From: Elymus sibiricus
Taxonomy: Eukaryota; Streptophyta; Magnoliopsida; Poales; Poaceae
Direction of reading: 5' to 3'
NCBI GenBank assembly: GCA_039707655.1
Contig: CM077671.1
Span: 370,575,220 to 370,639,219, forward strand
Length of the DNA: 64,000 nt
The notes under the pieces: generated by a model
What the model was told of the DNA's origin: nothing
The model's database searches: none
Seen by the model: only the letters and a program-made list of their open reading frames with translations
In this document: piece after piece, positions 44,872 through 54,849 of the stretch
Position numbering within the stretch: the stretch's first letter is position 1
Layout of the letters: each line of letters starts with the position of its first letter
Program-made: the position numbers and the translations under genes

Positions 44872-45517
44872 TCATAGACAGTAAATAGACAGACGAGTCT
44901 CATCTAGAAAACTGTTAAAGCGGAAGACGAATATTGAGCCTTCGATGATGTTGAAGGTCCTCGCAACTTTAGGCCAGTGCCTGTGGATGATTGCCCGCCC
45001 ATCCTTCGTCCTCTTGAGGAAGACTTCAAGATTATATCGTGGGTGTTGTATGAATACCTTCCTCACCTCTTGATCATACAAGTGGTTTGAGACGTAATCA
45101 TCGATGAACTGCCTTGAGAAGGACTGGAAACAAACATACGCATCAATATTTTTTCTAAAATTTGAAATGGCGCAAATGGAAAAGGACAAGGTGAAAGAGA
45201 TGGTACCATCTTATAGTTGAATGATGTCTTATTCATTGTGCAGACAAACATCTTGTTGTTTTTCATAGCTAGTTTCTTTATCTTAACAATCTTTCTGAGT
45301 TTCTTGTTTCACTGATATTCAAGGACACCTCATTTCCCCACATGCAAAAAGGGTCGAACAGTGGGTCTAAACCTCTTACAGCAGGACCTACATGTGCAAG
45401 AACAAATTATTAAAAACATTAATATTACAATGGTTTCTGCAAATTGCACAATAATGTGCTATTAGCCAAACGACCATGGATGTGCAAACCTCGATGGTAA
45501 ACTTCAGTGTCCCCCAT
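44872..45517 (-). pseudogene. B3-like DNA-binding domain gene carried by CACTA-2
   Basis: A four-part gene model fits splice signals. Exon 1 is 45490-45517 (ATG, ends CATCGAG before GT). Exon 2 is 45207-45387. Exon 3 is 45123-44872, with acceptor TTTCCAG and the stop at 44872. Exon 3 reads SFSRQFIDDYVSNHL, LEVFLKRTKDGRAIIHRHW and FNIIEGSIFVFRFNSF, the strand pattern and W/EGD-like turn of plant B3 domains. B3 domains bind DNA in plant transcription factors. Exon 2 needs a one-base correction between its halves (GPAVRGLDPLFDPFC and KKLAMKNNKMFVCTMNKTS), so the copy is broken unless an unseen splice site exists. Source gene unknown. Confidence 0.62.
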
Positions 45518-46037
45518 TGTTTCCCCCTGCAACATATTTAAGACAAATATTGATCAGGTTACAAGTGATATTTGGCATACTATCAGTGAAATATGTTAAT
45601 GGAAAATAAACACATTGCGGATCTAACGAATTTGTTCGAGCCACATGGAAAAGCCAGTTATCTAAACCAAGTGTGCTAAGAACTAGGAAATATAGAAATT
45701 CTATATGTTTCACATGTATTTAGTACATCTAAAATCGATTTATTCGTCACATGCATAACAATACAAAATTGTACCAACAACAATCATACATCACATTTCA
45801 AAATTGAATTAAATAGTTAAATGATCACCACAACAAATGAACGAAATAGTTAACTAAGCACCACATTGCACAATAGAACATACTAGAAGGTCAGGTTGTA
45901 GTAGCATTACATTGGACATTTCACTAGAATTTCTAAATGAAAGGCAGTAGCGGCACACGCAATAGGTAAACGAAACATGCTTAATCGGCGTAGCTAGGTG
46001 AACATAGGTCCTTAGTGATAAAGCTAAGAAAAACAAG
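45518..46037 (-). other. Spacer between B3-like gene and the 163-codon ORF
   Basis: AT-rich DNA without a supported ORF or recognised repeat. It would include the B3-like gene promoter and the 3' end of the upstream ORF. Confidence 0.5.
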
Positions 46038-46529
46038 CTATTCCTCATCGTCGGAGATATCGATGATGATGGGCTCCTTCAACTTGGAAGAGGACAAGGC
46101 CTCCACACCGTGGGTGCACCCCTCGTAGTGGTGAGTGGCCTGATCCTGCCCCAGCACCAACATGCTGGCTCTGGAGTTGAGGTAAGCATGGGCACGCTGA
46201 GAAAACACATCGAAGTCTTCGTCGAACACACCGGCGGTGCCCTCGAGAAAAGACCACGAGCTTTCGTTTATAGTAGCCAACCGTGTGGGGGCGTCATCGC
46301 GCGAGGCGTCGACGGTGGCCTCGACGGTGAGGTGCTCCTCCAAGATCTGGGGGTCGACACGCATGGAAGCCATAGCTGCCTCATCTGCGCGTGCAGACGC
46401 GATTTGCTTCTCCGCAGCCAAATGCTCTTTGAGATCCTGGCTATACTGCGTGAACCATGGCTTTCGGCGGCGATTATTTGGAGGATGGGGCGGTGATTTG
46501 GGTGGAAGGTGTCGTGCCGGTCGGGCCAT
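46038..46529 (-). CDS. 163-aa protein with basic N terminus and SUMO-interacting-like C terminus
   Basis: A complete ORF from ATG 46529 to a stop at 46038, without lesions. The first 25 residues are Pro/Arg/Lys-rich (PPNNRRRKPW), a possible nuclear signal. The middle is Ala/Glu-rich and helical (DLKEHLAAEKQIASARADEA). The C terminus is KEPIIIDISDDEE, a hydrophobic I-I-I-D-I core next to acidic residues, the usual form of a SUMO-interacting motif. The relative CACTA-1 carries a Ulp1 (SUMO-type) protease, so a link to the SUMO system is plausible but only inferred. Codon use is GC-rich unlike the flanks. I do not recognise a family. Confidence 0.5.
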   Translation of the reverse strand: MARPARHLPPKSPPHPPNNRRRKPWFTQYSQDLKEHLAAEKQIASARADEAAMASMRVDPQILEEHLTVEATVDASRDDAPTRLATINESSWSFLEGTAGVFDEDFDVFSQRAHAYLNSRASMLVLGQDQATHHYEGCTHGVEALSSSKLKEPIIIDISDDEE

Positions 46530-46643
46530 GTGGGATGGAGGAGGAGGGGTGAGGGGGTATTGGGGAGCTGTGGATTACCTGACTAGATGGAGAAGGCTGA
46601 GCAGCAGGAAGGAGCGTCGCCGGCGAGGAGGCAGCGCTGCAAG
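46530..46643 (-). promoter_or_regulatory. GC-rich 5' flank of the 163-aa ORF
   Basis: GGAGG-rich sequence upstream of the ATG, cut at 46643 by element B1. The original continuation is at 53421 onward. Confidence 0.4.
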
Positions 46644-48220
46644 TGACGTGCCTTGAGACTACGTCGGTATTTCCCCAAAGAGGAAGGGATGATGCAGCAC
46701 CGTGACAGTAAGTATTTCCCTCAGTTATGAAACCAAGGTTATCGAACCAGTAGGAGGATCACCACCACCTAATAAGCAGCACCTACACACAAATAACAAA
46801 TACTTGCAACCCGACGCGAAAGTGAGGTTGTCAATCTCTCTACGGTGAAAAGATAGATTAGGTAGTGATAGATAGGAGAGATAGATCTCTCAAGAACACA
46901 AAAAAGGGCAAATAAAAGGTGCAGCAAAATATTTTTGGGTTTTTGGTTTAGTAGATCTGAAAACAAAGAGGCAAAAAGATAGATTGGAAAGCAATATGTT
47001 GGAAAAGTAGACCCGGGGGGCGTAGGTTTCACTAGTGGCTTATCTCATGAGTATGCGCACGGTGGGTGAACAAATTACTGTTGGGCAATTGATAGAAGAT
47101 CAAATAATCATGATGATATCCAAGGCGATGAGATTATCATTATATAGGCATCACGTCCAAGATAAGTGGACCGACTCCTGCCTGCATTTACCACTATTAC
47201 TCCACGCATCGACCGCTATCCAGCATGCATCTAGTGTATTAAGTTCATGGAAAAATGGCGTAATGCAATAAGAACGATGACATGATGTAGACAAGATCTA
47301 TTCATGTAGGAATAGACCCCATCTTGTTATCCTTAATGGCAATGATACATGCGTGCCTTGATGCCCCTTCTGTCACTGGGAAAGGACACCGCAAGATCGA
47401 ACCCATCACAAAGCACCTCTTCCCATGGCAAGAAAAATCGATCTAGTTAGCCTAACTAAACCAAAGATTCGAAGAAGAAATACGAAGCTATAAGCAATCA
47501 TGCATATAAGAGATCAAAGAAGACTCAAATAATATTCATGGATAGAAACTGATCATGAACTCAAAATTCATCGGATCCCAACAAACACACCGCAAAAGTT
47601 TACATCAAATAGATCACCAAGAGACCATTGTATTGAGAATCAAAAGAGAGAGAGAGGAAGCCATCTAGCTATTGCCTACGGACCCGTAGGTCTATGGTGG
47701 ACTACTCACGCATCATCGGAGAGGCACCTATGAAGAAGATGAACCCCTCCGTGATGGTGTTTAGATTGGATCTCGAGGTTCTGGAACTTGCAGCGGCTGG
47801 AATTGTGTTTCGTCGACTCCCTAGGCTTTTCTGAATATTTGGGAATTTATAGGCGTCAGATACGATGGAGGGGGGGCCCGTGGAGGCCACAACACACTAG
47901 GGCATGCCGAGGGCCCCCTGGCGCGCCCATATGGGTTGTGGCCTCCACAACCCACCTCTCTGGCACTTCTTTGGCCCACTGGGTGTCTTCTGGTCCAGAA
48001 AAAATCTCCAAAAAGTTTCGTCGCGAATGGACTTCGTTTGGTACTCATATTCTACAAAGTAAAAAACAAGCAAAACAGGAACTGGCACTTTGGCACTATG
48101 TCAATAGGTTAGTCCCAAAATATGATATAAAGTTGTTGTAAAATGATTGTAAAACATCCAAGAATGATGATATAACAACATGGAACAAGCAAAAATTATA
48201 GATACGTTGGAGACATATCA
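46644..48220 (-). mobile_element. 3' LTR of element B1
   Basis: As displayed it starts TGACGTGCCTTGAGACTACG and ends GGAGACATATCA. A palindrome at 47888-47952 (GGAGGCCACAACACACTAGG with its complement) lies upstream, in element sense, of reverse TATA at 47846-47851. Confidence 0.92.
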
Positions 48221-50670
48221 GCATCCCCAAGCTTAATTCCTACTCGTCCTCGAGTAGGTAAATGATAAAAACAGAATTTTTGATGTGGAATGCTGCCTAA
48301 CATGTTCATCTGATATTCTTTCTTTGTAGCATGGACATTTGGACTTTTAGATGATTCAAAGCAATAGTCTAATTTTAACATAATGACTTCAGTACTCAGG
48401 CATGCCAACAAGCAACCATGTCTTTCAAAATATCAACACTAAAGTAAGTTATCCCTAGCCCATCATGCTGAATCATTGATCCAATCATGAAACACGCTCA
48501 AATATTAGCTACACCCAATGCTCAAGTACGATCATAGTGCCACCTAGTTGGTGCTTTATAAGAGAAGATGGAGACTCAAAGTAAAAATAAAAATTGCATA
48601 AAGTAAAATAGATAGGCCCTTCGCAGAGGGAAGTAGGGATTTGTAGAGGTGCCAGAGCTCAAAGTTTTAAATTGAGAGGGAAAAAATATTTTGGGTGGCA
48701 TGCCTTTCCTGTCAACGAAAACGACAAAGTAGCTCACAATACTTTCCATGCTAGATATATCATAGCGGTTCCCAAACAGAAAATAAAGTTTATTCCTTTT
48801 TCACCATTCTTTCACATTCCATGGCGGGTCGTATCCACGGTTGCCTTCCATACCAACACTTTCCAAGGAATTTATTATTTGACAACATAAAGTAAATATT
48901 TTTTTCTTTTTCATTTCGAGAATGGGCATCCCTATTACCGCCGCACACTCGTGCAATGACAAGTGAATAAACACTCATCTTGATAATAACTCATCTAGCA
49001 TGGAAAAATATTGGACACTCCCCACCATTTCATGAGCGGTACGAGCACACAAAAGAGAAGTTTATTTTGAAAATTAGAGATGGCACATACAAATTTGCTT
49101 GGAACGACATGGAAATACCGCATATAGGTAGGTATGGTGGACTCATAAGACAAAACTTGGTTTAAGGATTTTGGATGCACAAGTAGTATTTCTACTTAGT
49201 ACAAATGGAGGCTAGCACATAGGTTGAGAAGCAACCAAACCAAGAAACGAAAATTCACATAAGCGAGCATTGAGCATAACTAACACCGAATAATGCACCA
49301 TAAGTAGGATGTAATTTCATTGCATAACAATTGACTTTCGTACTTGCATAGGGAATCACAAACCTTAACACCAATATTCCTACTAAAGCATAATTACTCA
49401 CTAACATGGCTCACAGATTACTATCATCATGTTTCAAAACTATTACAAGGAATCAAGTTTAATTTTTCCAATGATCTTCATGAAAGTTTTTGTTATATCC
49501 TCCTTGGATATCTATCACTTTGGGACTAGTTTCATATATTGCCATTGCTTTTTGACAAGCTCAAACAAATTTAAGTGAAGCACATGAGCATAAAGATTTC
49601 AACTCTCAAAATAGTATAAGTGAAGCATGAGGGGATTTCTTCAAAATTTACTAACTCTCAAATTAATATAAGTGAAGCATGAGAGTATTTCTACAAAAAT
49701 TTCCAAGCACACCGTGCTCAAAAAGATAAAAGTGAAGCACTAGAGCAATTCTATAGCTCAAAAGGTTTAAGTGAAGTATAGAGAGCAATTCTAACAAATC
49801 ATAGCATAATTTTGGCTCTCCCAAATAGGTGTGTCCAGAAAGGATACAAGTGACAAACTAAATAGCAAAGCAAGCAAAGACTCAAATGATACAAGACGCT
49901 CCAAGCAAAACTCATGATATGTGACGAATAAAAATATAGCTCCAACTAAAATACCGATGGTCGTTAGAAGAAAGAGGGGATGCCACTCGGGGGCATCCCC
50001 AAGCTTAGTTGCTTGTTTCTCTTTGGATATATCTTGGAGGTGCTGTAGCATCCCCAAGCTTAGGCTCTTTTCACTCCTTATTCCTTCAGCCATCGTGATC
50101 TCACCCAAAACTCAACAAAATCTTCTTGAGATCCGTAAGTATAATAAAGCAAATCACTACTTTAGGTGCTGTTGCAAACCCATTCATATTTTATTATTGC
50201 ATTATACCTACTATATTTTAACTTTAACATGGCTCATGCCCTTCAATATAACCCATAGGTTTATCAAAACAAGCACACACTACAACGAAAACAGAATCTG
50301 TCTTAAACTGAACAGTCTGTAGTAATCTGTACTCTAACCATACTTCTGTAACTATAAAAATTCTGAAAAATAGGAAAACATAAAGAATTTGTATAGCAAC
50401 ACTGTGTTACAATTCCAGCTCAATATCACGTTCCAGTAAAAAATGAAAATTCGAACACTGGACGCAAAGTTTCTGTTTCAGATTCAGCATCGCTTATACT
50501 TATCTTATGAATCATGCTAAAGGCTCTACTTGGCACAAACACTAAATAAAACATAAAAACACAATCATAACAGAGGCATAATTGTGTCAACACTCAAAAA
50601 CAGAAAGAAAAACAAGAACATAAATTTATTCATTGGGTTGCCTCCCAACAAGCGCTATCGTTTTACGCCC
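48221..50670 (-). other. 3' non-coding internal region of element B1
   Basis: It begins with the polypurine tract (minus TAAGCTTGGGGATGC, 48221-48235). The stretch 48600-48670 matches 17390-17450 of element C. Antisense 48980-49165 reads AWNDMEIPHIGRYGGLI, matching C and A. Repeated ATAAGTGAAGCAYGAG units lie at 49565-49780. Polypurine-like hairpins are at 49976-50000 and about 50030-50062. The 50638-50690 block is shared with A at 36470-36510. Confidence 0.65.
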
Positions 50671-51537
50671 CTAGCTAGGCATGATGATTTCAATGGTGCT
50701 CACATAAAAAGTAGTAATTGAAATATGCAAGAGAGCATCATGAATCTCATGACAAGCACATTTAAGTCTGACCCACTTCCTATGCATAGGGATTTTGTGA
50801 GCAAAGAATTTATGGGGACAAGAATAAACTAGCATAGGAAGGCAAAACAAGCGAAACTTTAAAACTTTGAACACATAGAGACGAAACTTGATATTATTGC
50901 AATTCCTACAAGCATATGTTCCTCCCTCATAATAAATTTCAGTAACATCATGAAGGAATTCAACAATATAACTATCACATAAATCATTCTTTTCATGATG
51001 CACAAACATAGAATTTTCATTACTCTCCACATAAGCAAATTCCTTTTCATCCATGGTAGTGGGAGCAAACTCAACAAAATAACTATCATGAGACACTTGA
51101 TTGACATAACCACATTGCAAATGAAAACCATGATGATAAGTTTCATGGTTATCATTACTTATTATAGCATATGTTTCATCACCATCATCATAAATAGGAG
51201 GCATGCAACCATCATAATAAATTTGCTCATCAAAACTTGGGGTACTAAAAATACCATCTTCATTAAACATAGCATCCCCATGCTTGTGGCTTTGCATATC
51301 ATTAACGTCATGGATATTTAGAGAATTCATACTAGCAACATTGCAATCATGCTTTTCAATCAAGGAGCTATCATGAATCACCTTATAAATTTATTCTTTC
51401 AACACTTCATAAAAAATTTCAGATTCATGATTTTCAAACAAAACATCATAGAGATAATCAAGTGCACTCAACTCACTAGCAATTGGTTCATAATAATTTG
51501 GTCATTTGAAAAGATTAGCAAGTGGATGAGGATCCAT
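50671..51537 (-). pseudogene. Family-specific ORF of element B1 (289 codons, two nonsense codons)
   Basis: The ATG at 51537 (MDPHPLANLFK) is followed by a stop, then PNYYEPIASELSALDYLYDV and a second stop after EIFYEVLKE. The frame stays open from 51417 to the MPS-stop at 50671. The product is Asp/His/Tyr-rich (FDEQIYYDGCMPPIYDDGDE, YYEGGTYACRNCNNIKF) and ends with a basic HRKWVRLKCACHEIHDALL. No gag, protease or RT motif is present. Similar proteins are common as unknowns in wheat repeats. The CRNC and CAC pairs could bind metal, which is a guess. It occupies the place where element A has gag-PR and ends at the same conserved junction. Confidence 0.65.
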
Positions 51538-51846
51538 ATCAATAGATTTTTAGCAAGCAAAGATGCAAGCAAATAGAAGTCACATGGCAACACAAGCAAA
51601 GATAGCAAACAAGCAAACAAAAAGAGATCCGGCAAGAAAAAGGCGAACGAAAAAGAGGGCGAATAAAACGGCAAATTGGTGAAGTGGGGGAAAGGAAAAC
51701 GAGAGGTAAATGGCAAATAATGTAATTACAAGGAGATGAGATTTGTGATTAGGAACCTGGTAGATGATGACAGTGTCTCCTCGGCGCCAGAGATTGGCAC
51801 ATAGAAGAGACCGCTTCCTCCCCGGCAACGGCGCCAGAAATTCATT
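51538..51846 (-). other. Leader and primer-binding site of element B1
   Basis: TGGCGCCGTTGCCGGGGA (minus, 51819-51836) is a perfect Athila/tRNA-Asp-type site, 10 bp from the LTR. A second GGCGCCGAGGAGAC copy lies just inside (51776-51788). The leader has a repeated AGCAAGCAAA pattern. Confidence 0.78.
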
Positions 51847-53420
51847 TGACGTGGCTTGAGACTGCGTTGGTATTTCCCCAAAGAGGAAGGGATGATGCAG
51901 CACAGCGATGGTAAGTATTTCCCTTGGTTATGAAACCAAGGTTATCGAACCAGTAGGAGGATCACCACCACCCAATAAGCAGCACCTGCACACAAATAAC
52001 AAATACTTGCAACCCGACGCGAAAGAGAGGTTGTCAATCTCTCTACGGTGAAAAGATAGATTAGGTAGTGATAGATAGGAGAGATAGATCTCTCAAGAAC
52101 ACAAAATAAAAAGGGCAAATAAAAAGTGCAGCAATATATTTTTGGGTTTTTGGTTTAGTAGATCTGAAAACAAAGGGGCAAAAAGATAGATCAAAAAGCA
52201 ATATGTTGGAAAAGTTGACCCGGGGGCCGTAGATTTTACTAGTGGCTTCTCTCATGAGTATAGCGCACGGTGGGTGAACAAATTACTGTTGGGCAATTGA
52301 TAGAAGATCAAATAATCATGACGATATCCAAGGCGATGATCATTATATAGGCATCACGTCCAAGATAAGTAGGCCGACTCCTGCCTGCATCTACCACTAT
52401 TACTCCACACGTCGACCGCTATCCATAATTCATCTAGTGTATTAAGTTCATGGAAAAACAGAGTAATGCAATAAGAACGATGACATGATGTAGACAAGAT
52501 CTATTCATGTAGGAATAGACCCCATCTTGTTATCCTTAATGGCAACGATACATGTGTGCCTTGCTGCCCCTTCTGACACTTGGAAAGGACACCGCAAGAT
52601 CGAACCCATCACAAAGAACCTCTTCCCATGGCAAGAAAAATCCGTCTAGTTGGCCTAACTAAACCAGAGATTCGAAGAACAAATACGAGGCTATAAGCAA
52701 TCATGCATATAAGAGATCAAAGAAGACTCAAATAATATTCATGGATAGAAACTGGTCATGAACTCAAAATTCATCGGATCCCAACAAACACACCGCAAAA
52801 GTTTACATCAAATAGATCTCCAAGAGAACATTGTATTGAGAATCAAAAGAGAGAGAGGAAGTCATCTAGCTACTGCCTACGGACCCGTAGGTCTATGGTG
52901 GACTACTCACACATCATCGGAAAGGCACCTATGAAGAAGATGAACCCCTCCGTGATGGTGTTTAGATTGAATCTCGAGGTTCTGGAACTAGCGGAGGCTG
53001 GAATTGTGTTTCGTCGACTCCCTAGAGTTTTCTGAATATTTGGGAATTTATAGGCGCCAGAGGCGGTGGAGGGGGGGCGTGGAGGGCACAACCTACTAGG
53101 GTGCGCCGGGGCCACGTGGCGCGCCCATGTGGGTTGTGGCCTCCACAGCCCACCTCTCTGGCACTTCTTTAGCCCACTGGGTGTCTTCTGGTCCAGAAAA
53201 AATCTCCAAAAAGTTTCGTCGCGATTGGACTCAGTTTGGTACTGATATTCTACAAAGTAAAAAACAAGCAAAAACAGCAACTAGCACTTTGGCACTATGT
53301 CAATAGGTTAGTCCCAAAAAAATGATATAAATTTGTTATAAAATGATTGTAAAACATCCAAGAATGATAATATAACAGCATGGAACACGCAAAAATTATA
53401 GATACGTTGGAGACGTATCA
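51847..53420 (-). mobile_element. 5' LTR of element B1
   Basis: 1574 bp, as displayed TGACGTGGCTTGAGACTGCG ... GGAGACGTATCA. It has a GC palindrome at about 53082-53146 and a reverse TATA near 53047-53052. Confidence 0.92.
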
Positions 53421-53872
53421 CAAGCAAGCAGTGAAGGTTTGAACTAGGAAAGCTAGAGGAGAAGGGGGGAATGTGGGTTTTGATTGGTACGGGGGGGCGA
53501 CGGAGGTAGATATTTCCGCGGCAGCCCAAATTTTCATTTGGTGCAGAATAGTTCTCGATATTAACACATCACAAACGAAGCTTGTGTTATACCCCGTGTG
53601 TGATGAACTTGGACGTGAAAATGTTTGTCTCCAAGCTTCCGACGTAAGATTGGGTACTTCATTGCACACGGTTCGTTCCAAAAAATTGTGTGTGATGAAC
53701 TTCAATTTCATTTTCAATTGGAAGATGGAATGGGGATATGGCGGCAAATTTTTGGTCCGAATTTCCCTGGTACAGTGGTCATCCATGTCATCGCATAATT
53801 TAACATCAATTGCTAATTTGGGTACTGCACAAAAGACCCTACACCGCAGCCCGCACTTACTTAATCGAGCAA
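53421..53872 (-). other. CACTA-2 spacer with subterminal-type motifs
   Basis: It contains CACACGGTTCG and GTGTGTGATGAA motifs (53565-53700) typical of the element ends, but about 7 kb from either end. No gene is supported. Confidence 0.5.
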
Positions 53873-53934
53873 TTAAACAGAGTTGGTTGACCTAAACATT
53901 ACTTGAACAAAAGACCAGTGCTCTAGACAAAGAC

Positions 53935-54554
53935 TAGTGTTCCGCCTGACACTCAGCGATCTCCACCGCATCCTCCATGACCAGCTCGCGCTCGACGACC
54001 TCCAGGGGAAGGGGCTCCATGGCATCCATCGCCACATACTCTGCAAGCATCTCGCAGTCTGCGTCCGCCATCTCTTTGGAAAAGGCCGCCACGAGTCTGG
54101 TGTGGGCGGCCGCGGTCCAAGCATTGACGGCCTACATCTCGGCAAGGGAGGCTGCCGATGAATGGACGGCTGCCCGAGCGCTCTCGACGATTGCCAACTC
54201 TTCGGACGTAGGTTGCCGACTGTTGTCGGAGAAGGCCGCTGCTATTTGTGTGGTGACCGACACGAGCTGGGCGTGGGCGGCATCAGCATAGGCATGGGCA
54301 GCCGCCATCAGGGCTACGGCGGTCACCGAGGAACGGACAGCTGCTGTGCCGTTGTCGCCATTTGCTATCCAGGTCGCGGATGTTGCTGCCGCCATTTCAG
54401 ATGCAACAACTGCCCTTTCGGCGACCGCAGCTGCCTTGTCGAGGAGTGCGACCGCGCTCAAGGATGTTGTGAGCGCGTTCATGGCTGATGCAGCCGCGCT
54501 CGGGCCGGAGTGGGTCACCGAAGTTGCCCTCACGACGCGGATCCACGTCCCCAT
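53935..54554 (-). pseudogene. Ala-rich ORF of CACTA-2 (first of two)
   Basis: The ATG at 54554 (MGTWIRVVRATSV) opens 140 codons that are over one third Ala and strongly helical (LLDKAAAVAERAVVASEMAA, ELAIVESARAAVHSSAAS). A TAG at 54132 follows AEM. The same frame then continues with AVNAWTAAAHTRLVAAFSKE and an acidic end (PLPLEVVERELVMEDAVEIA) to about 53935. With the one nonsense codon it would be about 206 residues. No domain is recognised. High GC with Ala/Val/Thr bias differs from the AT-rich array next to it. Confidence 0.4.
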
Positions 54555-54600
54555 CTTTCACCGGCGACGCTTGAACAGTACAGTGGTCTTGGGGAACTAG

Positions 54601-54849
54601 TGTGACTGTGTGGTTGACGTGCGGGCGGTGGACTGAAGCTTCCGGCCTAAGCCATATATGCGGATTGGCCCAAGATATTTTTATACCACATCACCCACGT
54701 TTCATGATCAAGAACTGTTTGCGATGTATTTGATTTTCATATTGCTTTGAAGCGAAAAATGAAGTTACATTGGCAATTGAAGGTGTTTGGATGGCAATAA
54801 CATGTATCTGCAGTGAACTTGCAACTATAGGACTGTGTGTTAAATATGG
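54601..54849. other. Short AT-rich flank before the tandem array
   Basis: No gene. It contains one CTGTTTGCGATG motif of the subterminal type (54714-54725). Confidence 0.5.

Larger units (their letters stand above)
46644..53420 (-). mobile_element. Gypsy-type element B1, non-autonomous without gag or pol
   Basis: Its LTRs are 46644-48220 and 51847-53420 (1577 and 1574 bp), with an internal region of 3.6 kb. The primer site is at 51819-51836 and the polypurine tract at 48221-48235. Flanks read GCAAG on the left and CAAGC on the right, sharing CAAG, so the duplication is imperfect. The only coding region is a family-specific ORF (50671-51537). It is inserted in CACTA-2 between the 163-aa ORF and its upstream region. 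Confidence 0.9.

Noticed and set aside
11193..51836. tRNA-like sequences at the primer-binding sites
   Set aside because: They are only 18 nt complementary to a tRNA 3' end, placed just inside LTRs. No cloverleaf surrounds them.
53937..54600. Plus-strand frames over the Ala-rich ORF, rich in Ala, Ser and Arg
   Set aside because: GC-rich mirror frames. The minus-strand reading has the cleaner helix pattern and matches the direction of the 163-aa ORF. The choice is not certain.
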